Shown here one piece after another: positions 26,565 to 35,485 of a stretch of DNA of 64,000 nucleotides. Under the pieces are notes generated by a model, which was not told the DNA's origin, did no database searches, and saw nothing but the letters and a program-made list of their open reading frames with translations. This DNA is from Bacillus haynesii (GTDB taxonomy: Bacteria > Bacillota > Bacilli > Bacillales > Bacillaceae): positions 1-64,000 of the forward strand of contig NZ_MRBL01000019.1 of the NCBI RefSeq assembly GCF_001969855.1, in the 5' to 3' direction. The first letter of the stretch is position 1. Each line of letters starts with the position of its first letter. A program made the position numbers and the translations under genes.

Positions 26565-27935
26565 GACGATATTGTTAGTCTGATAATCATCGGGATTCTG
26601 ATTGCTTTAACTGCTTTTTTCGTGGCATCGGAATTTGCGATTGTCAGAGTCAGAAGCTCCCGTATAGATCAGCTGATTGCTGAAGGAAACAAAAAGGCGG
26701 TTCGCGCAAAACAAGTGGTATCGGATTTGGATGAATACCTTTCAGCTTGCCAGCTCGGCATTACGATTACAGCACTGGGACTCGGCTGGATGGGGGAGCC
26801 GACGGTTAAAAAGGTGCTGCATCCGGTCTTTGAAAGCTTGCATGTTTCTGGTGCTGTATCACACGCTCTTTCAGTTGCCATTGCATTTTCAGTGATTACA
26901 TTCCTGAACGTCGTGGTTGGAGAACTTGCCCCAAAAACCATCGCGATTCAAAAAGCCGAACAGATGACACTGTGGCTGGCGGGACCTCTGCATTTTTTCA
27001 ATGTTGTCATGTTCCCGTTCATCTGGACGCTGAACGCCTCAGCCAGAGTGCTGACCGGGTTATTCGGTTTGAAGCCTGCTTCGGAAAAGGATGAATCCCA
27101 TTCGGAGGAAGAGCTGCGAATCCTGTTATCAGAAAGCTACAAAAGCGGAGAAATCAATCCGTCTGAATATAGATACGTTAATAAAATCTTTGAATTCGAC
27201 AATCGGATCGCCAAAGAAATTATGGTGCCGCGCACGGAAATCGCCTCTGTCCCGCTGGATATGCCGATCGATGAGGCCATTTCGGTCATGCTGCAAGAAA
27301 AGTATACGCGCTGGCCCGTCTATAAAGGCGATAAGGATCATGTCATCGGCATGATCAATACGAAACAGCTGTTTACGGATATGCTCATGATGTCAGAAGC
27401 TGAGAAAAAGCGATTGTCCCTTGAAGCCTATGTCCGCCCGGTTATTGAAGTCATTGAAACCGTGCCTGTTCAAAAGCTGCTGATCAAAATGCAGCGGGAA
27501 CGGATTCACATGGCGATCTTAACGGATGAGTACGGAGGGACATCGGGCCTTGTGACAGCCGAGGATATTCTTGAAGAAATCGTCGGGGAGATCAGGGACG
27601 AATTCGATGAAGACGAAAAACCGCTCATCGAAAAAGTCTCCGATCATGAATACATCATGGATGGAAAAGTGAGAATCGATCAGGTCAATGAGCTGTTTGA
27701 AGACGATATCGAGGAAGAGGAAGTCGAAACAGTCGGCGGACTTGTGCTGAAAGAAAACATAGATATCGCGGAAGGCCAGGCGGTGCATATCGGTTCTTAT
27801 ACGATAACGGTTCTCGAAATGGAAGGGCGTCTGATTAAGCACGTCGAAGTTAAGCGGGAACAAACAATAGAACATGTAGAGCTGGCACCGGCAAATCCGG
27901 TCGTCGTAAACGAAGTCACCTTGAGCGAAAAATAG
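26562..27935 (+). CDS. yhdT: CNNM/CBS-domain ion transporter YhdT
   Basis: A 457-aa paralogue of YhdP with the same domain order: CNNM transmembrane domain ([19 protein letters not shown]), linker with [23 protein letters not shown] pair, and CorC/HlyC domain ending near residue 430. It probably exports divalent cations, as its family does. The ATG start agrees with B. subtilis YhdT (461 aa). It has the structured ribosome-site leader described separately, and the terminator overlaps its stop codon. Confidence 0.92.
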   Translation: MDDIVSLIIIGILIALTAFFVASEFAIVRVRSSRIDQLIAEGNKKAVRAKQVVSDLDEYLSACQLGITITALGLGWMGEPTVKKVLHPVFESLHVSGAVSHALSVAIAFSVITFLNVVVGELAPKTIAIQKAEQMTLWLAGPLHFFNVVMFPFIWTLNASARVLTGLFGLKPASEKDESHSEEELRILLSESYKSGEINPSEYRYVNKIFEFDNRIAKEIMVPRTEIASVPLDMPIDEAISVMLQEKYTRWPVYKGDKDHVIGMINTKQLFTDMLMMSEAEKKRLSLEAYVRPVIEVIETVPVQKLLIKMQRERIHMAILTDEYGGTSGLVTAEDILEEIVGEIRDEFDEDEKPLIEKVSDHEYIMDGKVRIDQVNELFEDDIEEEEVETVGGLVLKENIDIAEGQAVHIGSYTITVLEMEGRLIKHVEVKREQTIEHVELAPANPVVVNEVTLSEK

Positions 27936-27956
27936 CTCAAGGTGATTTTTTATTTT
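27917..27956 (+). terminator. yhdT terminator
   Basis: TCACCTTGAGC / GCTCAAGGTGA hairpin with its left arm inside the last codons of yhdT, followed by TTTTTTATTTT. Confidence 0.85.
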
Positions 27957-27977
27957 AAGAAAAAAGTCATTTGAACA

Positions 27978-28018
27978 GGAATATTCGTTCGTATATAATG
28001 GGAACAAACGTTCTGTTT
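27978..28018 (+). promoter_or_regulatory. SigA -10 box with overlapping LexA-type SOS box
   Basis: GTATATAATG contains a TATAAT hexamer. Directly after it comes GGAACAAACGTTCTG, which contains GAAC-N4-GTTC, the core of the Bacillus LexA (DinR) box. A repressor here would sit on the transcription start of the following phage-like regulator gene. Confidence 0.6.
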
Positions 28019-28032
28019 GAGGGGTGATTGAT

Positions 28033-28434
28033 TTGCTGTGGTACGAAATCATTTCGGAGGAAGAGAGGAAAACGTATATTAAGCGGATCGAATTTCATTT
28101 GCGGAATTGGAAAAATTACAAAGCCGCCGTGCTCAATTTAGAAAGGAGAATGGAGAAGGAGCAAAAGAATGGGCTCGCCGTCAAAGAAAGAAACGCTGAA
28201 TATCAGATCGACGCGGAAAAAAGGCTCTATCAATTTTTGCTTGATTCGATGGAAACGGCTGTCTCCGAATTGGATGAACTCGAGCGGAAGCTGGTGGAAT
28301 GCCGGTATATTCATAATTGGAGCATGGGAAAATGCGCGATGGAAATCGGCTACAGCGAAAAAACGCTGTTTTTAATGAAGAAATCGCTGCTGGACAAGCT
28401 GCTTGTCAGCTTGGCGGCGATCACGAATATTTAG
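28033..28434 (+). CDS. Phage-like late transcription regulator (ArpU-like)
   Basis: A 133-aa mostly helical, charged protein ending in a sigma-region-4-like helix-turn-helix (MGKCAMEIGYSEKTLFLMKK). The central helical region is Lys/Glu-rich. It resembles the small ArpU-type regulators that switch on phage late genes. The start is TTG 28033, nine bases after GAGGGG; GTG 28024 is also in frame. A LexA-type box lies over its promoter, and a holin-like gene and an endolysin follow. The family assignment is by pattern only. Confidence 0.6.
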   Translation: MLWYEIISEEERKTYIKRIEFHLRNWKNYKAAVLNLERRMEKEQKNGLAVKERNAEYQIDAEKRLYQFLLDSMETAVSELDELERKLVECRYIHNWSMGKCAMEIGYSEKTLFLMKKSLLDKLLVSLAAITNI

Positions 28435-28445
28435 CGCATGGCGGG

Positions 28446-28477
28446 GAGGGGCTTGTTTAAGACAAGCCCTTCTTTTC
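28446..28477 (+). terminator. Terminator after the phage-like regulator
   Basis: GGGCTTGT / ACAAGCCC hairpin with TTAAG loop, followed by TTCTTTTC. The next 170 bp to the holin-like gene hold no visible gene and may carry a separate promoter. Confidence 0.75.
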
Positions 28478-28648
28478 TGCGCTGCTTCAGTTTTTTTTCA
28501 GGTTCTTGACGCGATGATGACACGGGAGAGAGCAGCTTTTCTTTTATGATAAAGACAAGCTTTAAACAGCGGGGAGGTTTAACACATGTGATGAAATAAA
28601 TGCCGGTCATTGTTTGAGACAAACGCTTCAGGAAAGGAGAGGAAGAAG

Positions 28649-28936
28649 ATGGATTTTTCTGAAATCGCGCTCGTTCCGCTGATTACGGGATTGGTGCATA
28701 CGGTAAAGCTTGTCGGCATTCAGAAACGATTTCTCCCCATCTGTGCAATTGTCTTCGGCATCTCGATTTCTCTCTTGTTCACCGCAGGGGACTGGAAGGA
28801 AGACATGATGATCGGAACTTGGCTTGGATTGTCATCAGTTGGATTTTACTCCGGTTCAAAAAACGTCTTGAAACCATTATCAAAGGAGGAGATTGAACAT
28901 GAAGATTTATTTGGACCCGGGACACGGCGGAAGTGA
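28649..28936 (+). CDS. Holin-like membrane protein
   Basis: A 95-aa protein with three hydrophobic segments (about residues 5-22, 27-46 and 52-68) and a charged C-terminal tail, the general make-up of small phage holins; it looks most like the Listeria A118-type holins. The ribosome site is GGAGAGG. The last 38 bp overlap the start of an amidase gene, the usual holin-endolysin arrangement. Confidence 0.65.
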   Translation: MDFSEIALVPLITGLVHTVKLVGIQKRFLPICAIVFGISISLLFTAGDWKEDMMIGTWLGLSSVGFYSGSKNVLKPLSKEEIEHEDLFGPGTRRK

Positions 28937-29576
28937 TCCGGGAGCATCGGGAAACGGTTTGCAGGAAAAGGATGTGACGCTTGCCATTGCTCTCAAAATC
29001 AATGACATTCTATTAAAAGAGTATGATCACGCAGAGACAAGACTGAGCAGAACAACAGACAAAACGGTCACGCTTCAGGAGCGCACAGACGATGCGAATT
29101 CGTGGGGGGCCGATTTGTTTGTCTCCATTCATACAAACGCTTTTGACGGTACGGCGTACGGGTATGAAGATTACATCTACAGCGGCTTGACCGATGAATC
29201 CGTTACCGCTCTTTATCAACGGATCATTCACGGTGAAGTGATCAAACAGAACGGACTCAGGGACAGGGGAATGAAAAAGGCGAACTTTCATGTTCTTCGG
29301 GAAACAGCGATGCACGCCATTTTGACGGAGAACGGCTTTATTGATCATCCCGAAGATTCGGCAAAAATGAAAAGCGCCGCCTGGATCGAACAGACGGCGC
29401 GGGGGCATGCAGCTGGCATCGCACTCTGCCTCGGTCTGACGCAGCACGAGTTTCCCCTGTATAAAGTGACGATGGACGGGGGGCAAATCGGAGCTTATCA
29501 AGAAAAAGACGATGTTTTGAACGTTATTTCTGCGAATTGGGACAGCTTTCAAACAGCGGCTATTGAAAAAGGATAG
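28899..29576 (+). CDS. N-acetylmuramoyl-L-alanine amidase (Amidase_3, CwlM/CwlV-like)
   Basis: A 225-aa zinc amidase cutting the lactyl-amide bond of peptidoglycan. The catalytic domain (1-180) shows the zinc ligands in DPGHGG, LQEK (Glu) and SIHTNA, and the catalytic Glu in LTENGFID. The sequence resembles the CwlM autolysin described from B. licheniformis. A short C-terminal tail (YKVTMDGGQIGAYQ) looks like a partial sporulation-related-repeat domain. There is no signal peptide, so export would need the adjacent holin-like protein. The start is ATG 28899 behind AGGAGG. Confidence 0.88.
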   Translation: MKIYLDPGHGGSDPGASGNGLQEKDVTLAIALKINDILLKEYDHAETRLSRTTDKTVTLQERTDDANSWGADLFVSIHTNAFDGTAYGYEDYIYSGLTDESVTALYQRIIHGEVIKQNGLRDRGMKKANFHVLRETAMHAILTENGFIDHPEDSAKMKSAAWIEQTARGHAAGIALCLGLTQHEFPLYKVTMDGGQIGAYQEKDDVLNVISANWDSFQTAAIEKG

Positions 29577-29623
29577 AAAGGGAAGAATCCATTTTGAATG
29601 ATTCAAAATGGATTCTTGACGTT
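29577..29623 (+). terminator. Terminator after the amidase
   Basis: An imperfect hairpin with arms AGAATCCATTTTGAAT and ATTCAAAATGGATTCT (29583-29598, 29599-29614) lies after the stop. The T-run is weak, so termination is plausible but not certain. The next 168 bp to yhdV show no gene. Confidence 0.45.
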
Positions 29624-29791
29624 TAATGTGTCCGTATCTTTTATCATTTGTCCGTGGTGTTCCTTTCTGAACACTGCCATCAGAATTTGGACTGGTATGG
29701 CGGGCGCAAGAAAAACGACAGCCGGACACACATACGCTTCATGCCAGTTCATAGCCAAACGAGAATAATGGTTTCATCATAACATCATTTT

Positions 29792-30148
29792 TTACGAAAT
29801 CAGCATGCTGCCGGCCCAGAATCCCCCGAGTGAGCATGCCATTGTAAGCAGCATGTAAACCGCTGAAGCCTTTACCCGCTTTGCAGCCAAAAGCTGAACC
29901 GCTTCGACGCTGAACGTTGAAAATGTTGTGAAGCCTCCGAAAAATCCAGTTCCGACCACGATAGAGACCGTTTGATTGTCAATGCCAAGGCTGACGAATA
30001 TGCCGAGGGCGAATGAGCCGAGAATATTGATTACCATCACGCTGACCGGAATGCGGGGGTGCGGAAACATCGCCATGAGCACATTGCCCAGCCAAAATCT
30101 TAAAACGGAACCGATTCCTCCCGCGATCATAAAACAAGCTGCCATCAT
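29792..30148 (-). CDS. yhdV: Fluoride channel subunit CrcB/FluC (second gene)
   Basis: A 118-aa membrane protein with four hydrophobic helices, of the Fluc fluoride channel family. Typical residues are [13 protein letters not shown], the Asn in the NILGSFALG helix, and the phenylalanine-box segment [12 protein letters not shown]. The start is ATG 30148 behind AGGAG, overlapping the stop of the first crcB gene (ATGA). Paired crcB genes form antiparallel heterodimers that export cytoplasmic fluoride. Confidence 0.92.
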   Translation of the reverse strand: MMAACFMIAGGIGSVLRFWLGNVLMAMFPHPRIPVSVMVINILGSFALGIFVSLGIDNQTVSIVVGTGFFGGFTTFSTFSVEAVQLLAAKRVKASAVYMLLTMACSLGGFWAGSMLIS

Positions 30149-30546
30149 GATTGATACCGCTCCTTTTCTTTCCCTGCCGCTCCGCTGACCCTTTTGCCGA
30201 TCGCGATTCCCATAAATGCGAAGCATACCCCGCAGGCAAGTGAGGCCATCAAATACAGAACACCGATGTGCGGAGCAGCCGATTGCAGCAAAAGTACGGT
30301 TTCTTTAGAAAAAGCGGACATTGTCGTATACCCTCCGCAAAACCCCGTCCCCATACATAACTGGACGAGCGGCTTTTTTGCTTGAGCCGCAAAAAAACCT
30401 GTCAAAAGACCGAGCAGAAGGCTTCCGGACGCATTTTCAATAAAAGTCGGCCAAGGAAAACCGGCGGTGCCGCCGAGCAGATTGACTGCGTAGCGCAGCA
30501 GCGAGCCGAGGGCTCCCCCGATAAAAACGGCAACATATGATTTCAT
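30145..30546 (-). CDS. yhdU: Fluoride channel subunit CrcB/FluC (first gene)
   Basis: A 133-aa paralogue of the preceding protein with four hydrophobic helices: [22 protein letters not shown] and [12 protein letters not shown]. It has a longer, basic C-terminal tail than its partner, fitting opposite membrane orientation of the two subunits by the positive-inside rule. It sits downstream of the GDPD gene with only 15 bp between, and no fluoride riboswitch is visible. Confidence 0.92.
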   Translation of the reverse strand: MKSYVAVFIGGALGSLLRYAVNLLGGTAGFPWPTFIENASGSLLLGLLTGFFAAQAKKPLVQLCMGTGFCGGYTTMSAFSKETVLLLQSAAPHIGVLYLMASLACGVCFAFMGIAIGKRVSGAAGKEKERYQS

Positions 30547-30561
30547 ACTCTTCCTTCTTTC

Positions 30562-31266
30562 TCAAAAATAATCCGGGTAGTCGGTAATGATCCCATCGAT
30601 TTTCCAGCTTTTGAGGCGGCGTCCCGTTTTCTGCCCGTTGACCGTCCAAGCCAGCGCCTTCAAATCACAGCTGTGAATCGATTTGATCAGAAAAGGGCTG
30701 ACCATCGTAGCTTTCAGGCTGACGTATCGGGCAAACGACGCGATTTGCCGCAGCCGGCCGCGCGGCAGCATTCCGAATCTCGGCCTGATCAAAACGGCAA
30801 TCGGAATCGAAGGATACATGTGATGAAGCGCCCTCATGGCGCCGGCATCAAACGACTGGACAATCGTGTTCATCGAATGGCCAAACCGGCTGATCAGTTG
30901 TCCGGTCGCTTTTTCGATTCCGGGCTGGGTTTTGGACGACTTGATTTCGATGAGAAGGCCCGTCTTGTTTTGATACTTCTCCAGAACAGCTTCAAGTGAA
31001 GGGATTTTTTCGCCTTGAAATTCCGGGCCGAACCAGCTTCCTGCATCCAGCTTTTCGAGCTCATTCATCGTATACTCGCGAACGAAACCGGTACCGTTCG
31101 TCGTTCTGTCAACCTTATCATCGTGGATGACGGCAAGCCTGCCGTCTTTTGTCAGCTGTACATCGAGTTCGATAAAATCAGCCCCGAGCTTCACCGCTTT
31201 TTCAAAAGCGGCAAACGTATTTTCGGGGGCGTAAGCCGAGGCTCCGCGATGTGCGATAATATGCAA
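30562..31266 (-). CDS. yhdW: Glycerophosphodiester phosphodiesterase
   Basis: A 234-aa GDPD-family enzyme that splits glycerophosphodiesters into glycerol-3-phosphate and an alcohol. The catalytic HRG (in IIAHRGASAYAPENTF), the metal-binding ELDVQL and the second His in VIHDDKVDRTT are all present. No signal peptide is seen with the start TTG 31266, which lies nine bases after GAGGAG; longer in-frame extensions lack a ribosome site. The gene order yhdW-yhdU-yhdV is as in B. subtilis. Confidence 0.9.
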   Translation of the reverse strand: MHIIAHRGASAYAPENTFAAFEKAVKLGADFIELDVQLTKDGRLAVIHDDKVDRTTNGTGFVREYTMNELEKLDAGSWFGPEFQGEKIPSLEAVLEKYQNKTGLLIEIKSSKTQPGIEKATGQLISRFGHSMNTIVQSFDAGAMRALHHMYPSIPIAVLIRPRFGMLPRGRLRQIASFARYVSLKATMVSPFLIKSIHSCDLKALAWTVNGQKTGRRLKSWKIDGIITDYPDYF

Positions 31267-31457
31267 ACATGTCAGCTCCTCTTGATAAAATCTTTCCATC
31301 ACAAGGATACCCGATTTTGGCGATGCAAGTAAATCATTAGACTGAAGCGGACAAAAGGCAGGGAGAAGAGATGTGCGACAAATTTCGGCAAAATGGTACA
31401 AAAGCATCATTTACTAAAAATTCTGATATTTTATAATGGACAAAAGGAGGCGAGATG

Positions 31458-31565
31458 ATGGGGAAAGGGAGAATTAAAGTGGAAGAACGGATTAAGATCG
31501 AAACTGATGCTGAAATGTTTAAAGCGACTCTCCTTGATCAAACACAGTCTCAGAAGAAGAAATAG
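31458..31565 (+). CDS. yhdX: Small conserved protein YhdX
   Basis: A 35-codon gene (MGKGRIKVEERIKIETDAEM, then FKATLLDQTQSQKKK) behind AAAGGAGG with 7-nt spacing. It is charged and basic at both ends, without a signal peptide. Its position between yhdW and yhdY and its length match B. subtilis YhdX as remembered. The function is unknown. Confidence 0.7.
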   Translation: MGKGRIKVEERIKIETDAEMFKATLLDQTQSQKKK

Positions 31566-31617
31566 CAGTGTTGACCCGAATCACGTTGTCTCTGGAACAA
31601 TAAAATATGATGATCAT

Positions 31618-31650
31618 CAGGCTGCCGAAGGTGTTCGGCGGCCTTTTATG
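31618..31650 (+). terminator. yhdX terminator
   Basis: GGCTGCCGAA / TTCGGCGGCC hairpin followed by TTTTA. Confidence 0.75.
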
Positions 31651-31748
31651 CGTGTCGACGGATATTTTTGGCGCACAATAAAGTGAGAAATTTTTTGCTC
31701 GTTTTAGTATAATAAAAGCTTGATGAGTGAAATAAGGGAGAGAAAACA

Positions 31749-32825
31749 ATGTTCGAAAAGTATATGACAATGGATTTCGCTGCCGAAATCGGAATCAGCA
31801 TCGGTATCCTTCTTTTATTTTTCACGTTTAGAAAAATATTTACGAAATACTTATTCAACCTGATACTGAAATTGACGAATAAGACGAAAACGGACTTTTT
31901 CAATCAGGTGGTGCTGGCGTTTGAAAAGCCGGCTCGGTGGTTTTTTGCGATACTCGGTATTTATCTGGCCATCATTTATTCCCCGTTTTTTGATGGGCAT
32001 ATGGCGGTCGTTCATAAACTGTACAGAGTATCCGTGATTTTGGTCATTGTAAGCGGCCTATACAACTTAACGGCGGCTTCGTCGGTTTTATTCGATAAAA
32101 TCAATAAGCGGCTTGAGCTTGATATGGATGATATTCTTGCGCCGTTTCTGTCCAAGATTCTTCGCTTTATCATTGTAGCGCTTGGAATCAGTGTCATCGC
32201 CGGAGAGTTTAATTATGATGTCAACGGGTTTGTTGCCGGACTCGGGCTCGGCGGATTCGCTTTTGCTCTTGCGGCAAAAGACACCGTCGGCAACTTTTTC
32301 GGCGGAATTGTCATTATTATGGAGAAACCCTTTACAATCGGCGATTGGATTGAAACGAATATTGTGATCGGAACTGTTGAAGATATATCGTTCAGAAGCA
32401 CGAAAGTCCGCACGGCCGGAGAGGCTCTCGTTACCGTTCCCAACTCGGTGCTGGCTAACGAAGCGATCATGAACTGGACGAAAATGCGGAAGCGTCAGGT
32501 CACCTTTACGCTCGAAATCGATCCGTCAACCCCGAGGGAGAAAGTCGAACGGTGTGTGGAGCGTTTTAAAGAAATGCTCAAAACGCACGAAGGGGTCAAC
32601 CCTGATGTCATTATGGTCAATTTCGATGTCCTGAAGGATACGCATTTAAGCATCTTCTTCAACTACTATACCAATACGACGGTGTGGGCCGAAAACTTGG
32701 ACGTCAGACAGGATGTGAACTACCGCATTCTTGACATCATGAAAGAAGAGCAGGTCGATTTTGTTTCTCCGGGTCACAGCCTTTTTGAGTTGAAGAAAAT
32801 GAAAGATCAGCAAGGAAATGCTTAG
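31749..32825 (+). CDS. yhdY: MscS-family mechanosensitive channel YhdY
   Basis: A 358-aa membrane protein with four or five hydrophobic helices in the first 190 residues. The glycine/alanine-rich pore helix of MscS channels follows (GFVAGLGLGGFAFALAAKD, about 166-184), then the cytoplasmic beta domain (GDWIETNIVIGTVEDISFRS, PNSVLANEAIMNW). It releases solutes on hypo-osmotic shock. The ribosome site is GGGAGAG. Confidence 0.92.
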   Translation: MFEKYMTMDFAAEIGISIGILLLFFTFRKIFTKYLFNLILKLTNKTKTDFFNQVVLAFEKPARWFFAILGIYLAIIYSPFFDGHMAVVHKLYRVSVILVIVSGLYNLTAASSVLFDKINKRLELDMDDILAPFLSKILRFIIVALGISVIAGEFNYDVNGFVAGLGLGGFAFALAAKDTVGNFFGGIVIIMEKPFTIGDWIETNIVIGTVEDISFRSTKVRTAGEALVTVPNSVLANEAIMNWTKMRKRQVTFTLEIDPSTPREKVERCVERFKEMLKTHEGVNPDVIMVNFDVLKDTHLSIFFNYYTNTTVWAENLDVRQDVNYRILDIMKEEQVDFVSPGHSLFELKKMKDQQGNA

Positions 32826-32854
32826 ATAACGGTTTTTGAAGGGAGACAAGCCAA

Positions 32855-33604
32855 ATGGAGGAAGAAGCCCTGAGATTTGCGGATATGATCGAAAATGCCG
32901 AGCGCATTACCGTTTTGACAGGCGCCGGTATGAGCACGGAATCAGGCATTCCAGATTTTCGTTCAGCCGGCGGCATATGGACGGAAGATCTGTCGAGAAT
33001 GGAAGCAATGAGCCGTGATTATTACGAACGATATCCAAAATTGTTTTGGACGAAGTTTAAAGAGCTTTTTCAAATGAAAATGACCGGAACTTATCAGCCG
33101 AATGACGGGCACCTTTATTTAGCCGAACTCGCGAAGAGCGGTAAGGATGTCAGGGTGTTCACACAAAATATCGACGGGCTGCATCTTAAAGCGGGAAGCC
33201 GCCATGTATATGAACTGCACGGTTCGATCCAAACTGCCACATGCCCAAAATGCGGGGCGCGCTATGGTCTTGACCACATTCTTCAAGAAGAAGTGCCAAG
33301 GTGCAATCGCGTCAATGGCAAGGGGAGAGAATGCGGATTCATATTAAAAACGGATGTCGTGCTGTTCGGCGATGCCGTTCAGCATTTCGACACGCTTTTT
33401 GAAGCCCTCAACGAATCCGACCTGCTTTTGGTGATCGGCACTTCACTCGAAGTGGCGCCTGTCAGGTTTGTTCCCGAAGAAGCGCACCTGATCCCCGGGT
33501 TGAAGAAAGCCATGATCAATCTCGATGAGACATCTTACGATCATTTATTCGATATTGTCATCCATCAAAAAATCGCCGAGTTTGTTCGGAAACTTAACCG
33601 TTAA
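32855..33604 (+). CDS. srtN: NAD-dependent protein deacetylase (sirtuin)
   Basis: A 249-aa class U/III sirtuin. NAD-binding GAGMSTESGIPDFRS (28-42), TQNIDGLH and the catalytic His in YELHGS are present. A zinc-ribbon insert follows with CPKC and, further on, RC and EC. It removes acetyl groups from lysines such as those of acetyl-CoA synthetase in B. subtilis. It starts 30 bp after yhdY in the same direction, so the two may be co-transcribed. Confidence 0.94.
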   Translation: MEEEALRFADMIENAERITVLTGAGMSTESGIPDFRSAGGIWTEDLSRMEAMSRDYYERYPKLFWTKFKELFQMKMTGTYQPNDGHLYLAELAKSGKDVRVFTQNIDGLHLKAGSRHVYELHGSIQTATCPKCGARYGLDHILQEEVPRCNRVNGKGRECGFILKTDVVLFGDAVQHFDTLFEALNESDLLLVIGTSLEVAPVRFVPEEAHLIPGLKKAMINLDETSYDHLFDIVIHQKIAEFVRKLNR

Positions 33605-33605
33605 A

Positions 33606-33642
33606 AAAGGAAGGCGCTCCAGACCGGAGCGCCTTTTTTGAG
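33606..33642. terminator. srtN terminator
   Basis: AAGGCGCTCC / GGAGCGCCTT hairpin followed by TTTT, between convergent genes. Confidence 0.85.
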
Positions 33643-33647
33643 CTTCA

Positions 33648-34142
33648 TCACAATTTTTTATAATAAAAAACGGATGCATCGAATCCGCCGTCTGCAGATT
33701 CCGCGTATGCGGGAATGCGGCCGGCTTCAGCAAAGCCGAGCAAAGTGTAAAGAAAGTTGGACGGGTCTCCTTCCCTTGTATCCAGCACGAGAAGGGATCT
33801 GCCTTCCTGTTTCGCTCTGTCAATCGCTTTTTGCATTAACGATCTGGCGATGCCCTGCCGCCTGAAGGCGGGATCTGTCATTAACTTACAGATTTCCGCT
33901 CTGTGGCGGCCGTTTTGTTTTGTGCATAAGTGCAATTGAACACTTCCCGCGATCCGGCCGTTTTGTTTGGCAATCCACAAAACCGAGTCCGGTGTGACGG
34001 CTTTTTTCCAATAAGCCACCGCCCGCCGCTTTTCAAGCGGAGGCAGAAAGCCGACCGATGCCCCGTCATCGACGACGCGGATGAGAAGCTCTGCCAATTG
34101 ATTGGTATATTCCACAGTTGAATGCAACTCTTCAATTTTCAT
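33648..34142 (-). CDS. GNAT-family N-acetyltransferase
   Basis: A 164-aa acetyltransferase of the GCN5 type. The acetyl-CoA motif is KLMTDPAFRRQGIARSLMQ (about 87-105), and VLDTREGDPSNFLYTLLGF lies in the C-terminal half. Related proteins act on small amines or peptides; nothing here identifies the substrate. It is not remembered at this place in B. subtilis. Confidence 0.85.
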   Translation of the reverse strand: MKIEELHSTVEYTNQLAELLIRVVDDGASVGFLPPLEKRRAVAYWKKAVTPDSVLWIAKQNGRIAGSVQLHLCTKQNGRHRAEICKLMTDPAFRRQGIARSLMQKAIDRAKQEGRSLLVLDTREGDPSNFLYTLLGFAEAGRIPAYAESADGGFDASVFYYKKL

Positions 34143-34237
34143 TTACCCACCCCATGATATAAAGATAACTGCATCATAATCAGAAAACTGTTTTTTTGAC
34201 AACAAGTGTGTCAGATTTCTCATTCGAGGGAGGAAAT

Positions 34238-34263
34238 AAAAAAATCCCCTTCATCAGGGGATC
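34238..34263 (-). terminator. yheN terminator
   Basis: Minus-strand hairpin TCCCCT / AGGGGA with TGATGA loop, followed by a T-run (the + strand shows AAAAAAA before it). Confidence 0.75.
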
Positions 34264-34275
34264 AGACATGGGATG

Positions 34276-35187
34276 TTATTCATGAACGGGTGTCATCGAC
34301 TCATCAAGCGTTGCAAATGAATACCCCATGTTTTTTAAATTTGTCAGCAATAACGGCAATGATTGAACCGTTGAAGGAATATCGTGCATCAGGATCACGA
34401 TCGGCTGTTTTGTCTGCCGCTTTTCCAGCGTATTCAGCTGGTTCATGACTTCCGGAACGAATTTTTGGCTTCTGTATTTCCAGTCCAGGCTGTCAATATT
34501 CCAGTCCCAATAAACAAATCCGTTCTTTTTCAGCACTTTTTTCTGCGCTTCGGTCAGCGAAGGTTTGCTTCCGTACGGTGTTCTGATCAAATGGGTTTCG
34601 ACCCCGGTGATAGACTTCAGCGTTTTTTGAGCCTGCTTCATTTCCAGATTAGGAGAATTGGCGCCTTTATAAAATTGCTTTTGGTCATGGGTTACCCCGT
34701 GAAGTCCAAGTGCATGGCCCTGCTGCTTCATATTGAGAACGGCTTCTTTGTGAAGCTTCATGTTCGGTTCGAGCATGAAGAATGTCGCTTTAGCATCATG
34801 TTCGGATAAAATTTGCAGCAGCCTTTGGCTTACGGCTGAAGGCCCATCATCAAACGTCAAATAAACCGTTTTTTCCTTCGATTTTTCTTTCTTTTTTTCC
34901 GCAGCAGCTTTTTGCTTCTCTTTTTCCTGCTTGCGCTTTTCGATCTGCTGTTTTGTGCTCAAGTGATCGAGAAGTTCGCCTTGCGTTGCTTTTTTGAGCG
35001 GAACGCTGTCTCCTTCATGCCTCATTTGGCTGTTTTCCGACACCGTAAGCTCTCTTTTCTCAGTAGCGGCAGAGGACTGTGAAAGGTCCCACACGTACAG
35101 GAGAATCAGACACAACACGAAAAAGCACGCTGCTTTCGTCAACAGATAAGCTACAGATGGGGCAGTTTTTTTTGATACTTGGCGCAT
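34276..35187 (-). CDS. yheN: Membrane-anchored polysaccharide deacetylase YheN
   Basis: A 303-aa protein with an N-terminal membrane anchor (about 13-35) and a Lys/Glu-rich coiled linker (60-105). The NodB-type deacetylase domain follows: TFDDGP with the metal Asp pair, then HGVTHDQ with the metal histidines, and RTPYG. It probably deacetylates peptidoglycan or a wall glycan outside the membrane. The length is slightly greater than B. subtilis YheN (282 aa). Confidence 0.9.
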   Translation of the reverse strand: MRQVSKKTAPSVAYLLTKAACFFVLCLILLYVWDLSQSSAATEKRELTVSENSQMRHEGDSVPLKKATQGELLDHLSTKQQIEKRKQEKEKQKAAAEKKKEKSKEKTVYLTFDDGPSAVSQRLLQILSEHDAKATFFMLEPNMKLHKEAVLNMKQQGHALGLHGVTHDQKQFYKGANSPNLEMKQAQKTLKSITGVETHLIRTPYGSKPSLTEAQKKVLKKNGFVYWDWNIDSLDWKYRSQKFVPEVMNQLNTLEKRQTKQPIVILMHDIPSTVQSLPLLLTNLKNMGYSFATLDESMTPVHE

Positions 35188-35485
35188 GTCACTCTCTCCG
35201 TATCATTTTTCTCGTTCCAATTCCATTATGAGATAGAATGCTAGTCTCATAAAATAATGGATCACAATGTCTAAGTATACAGGATTGGAAAGAAGATGAA
35301 TACAGGATGAAGGGAAAAATATATCAAATTTTAAGAGAAAATGTTGAATGATAGGGAATGCTGTTTTTTTGATTCAGAAGGCGGAAAAAAGTTTTTGGAA
35401 ATATTGCACTATTTTGAAGGGCAGGGTCGTGTTAGAATGGAATGGAGAAAATTCAGAAGTCAACAAAAAACAAGGGGATGGAGAA

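Noticed and set aside
29013..29729. 238-codon open frame antisense to the amidase gene
   Set aside because: It overlaps the amidase completely, has no start signal, and shows no recognisable domain.
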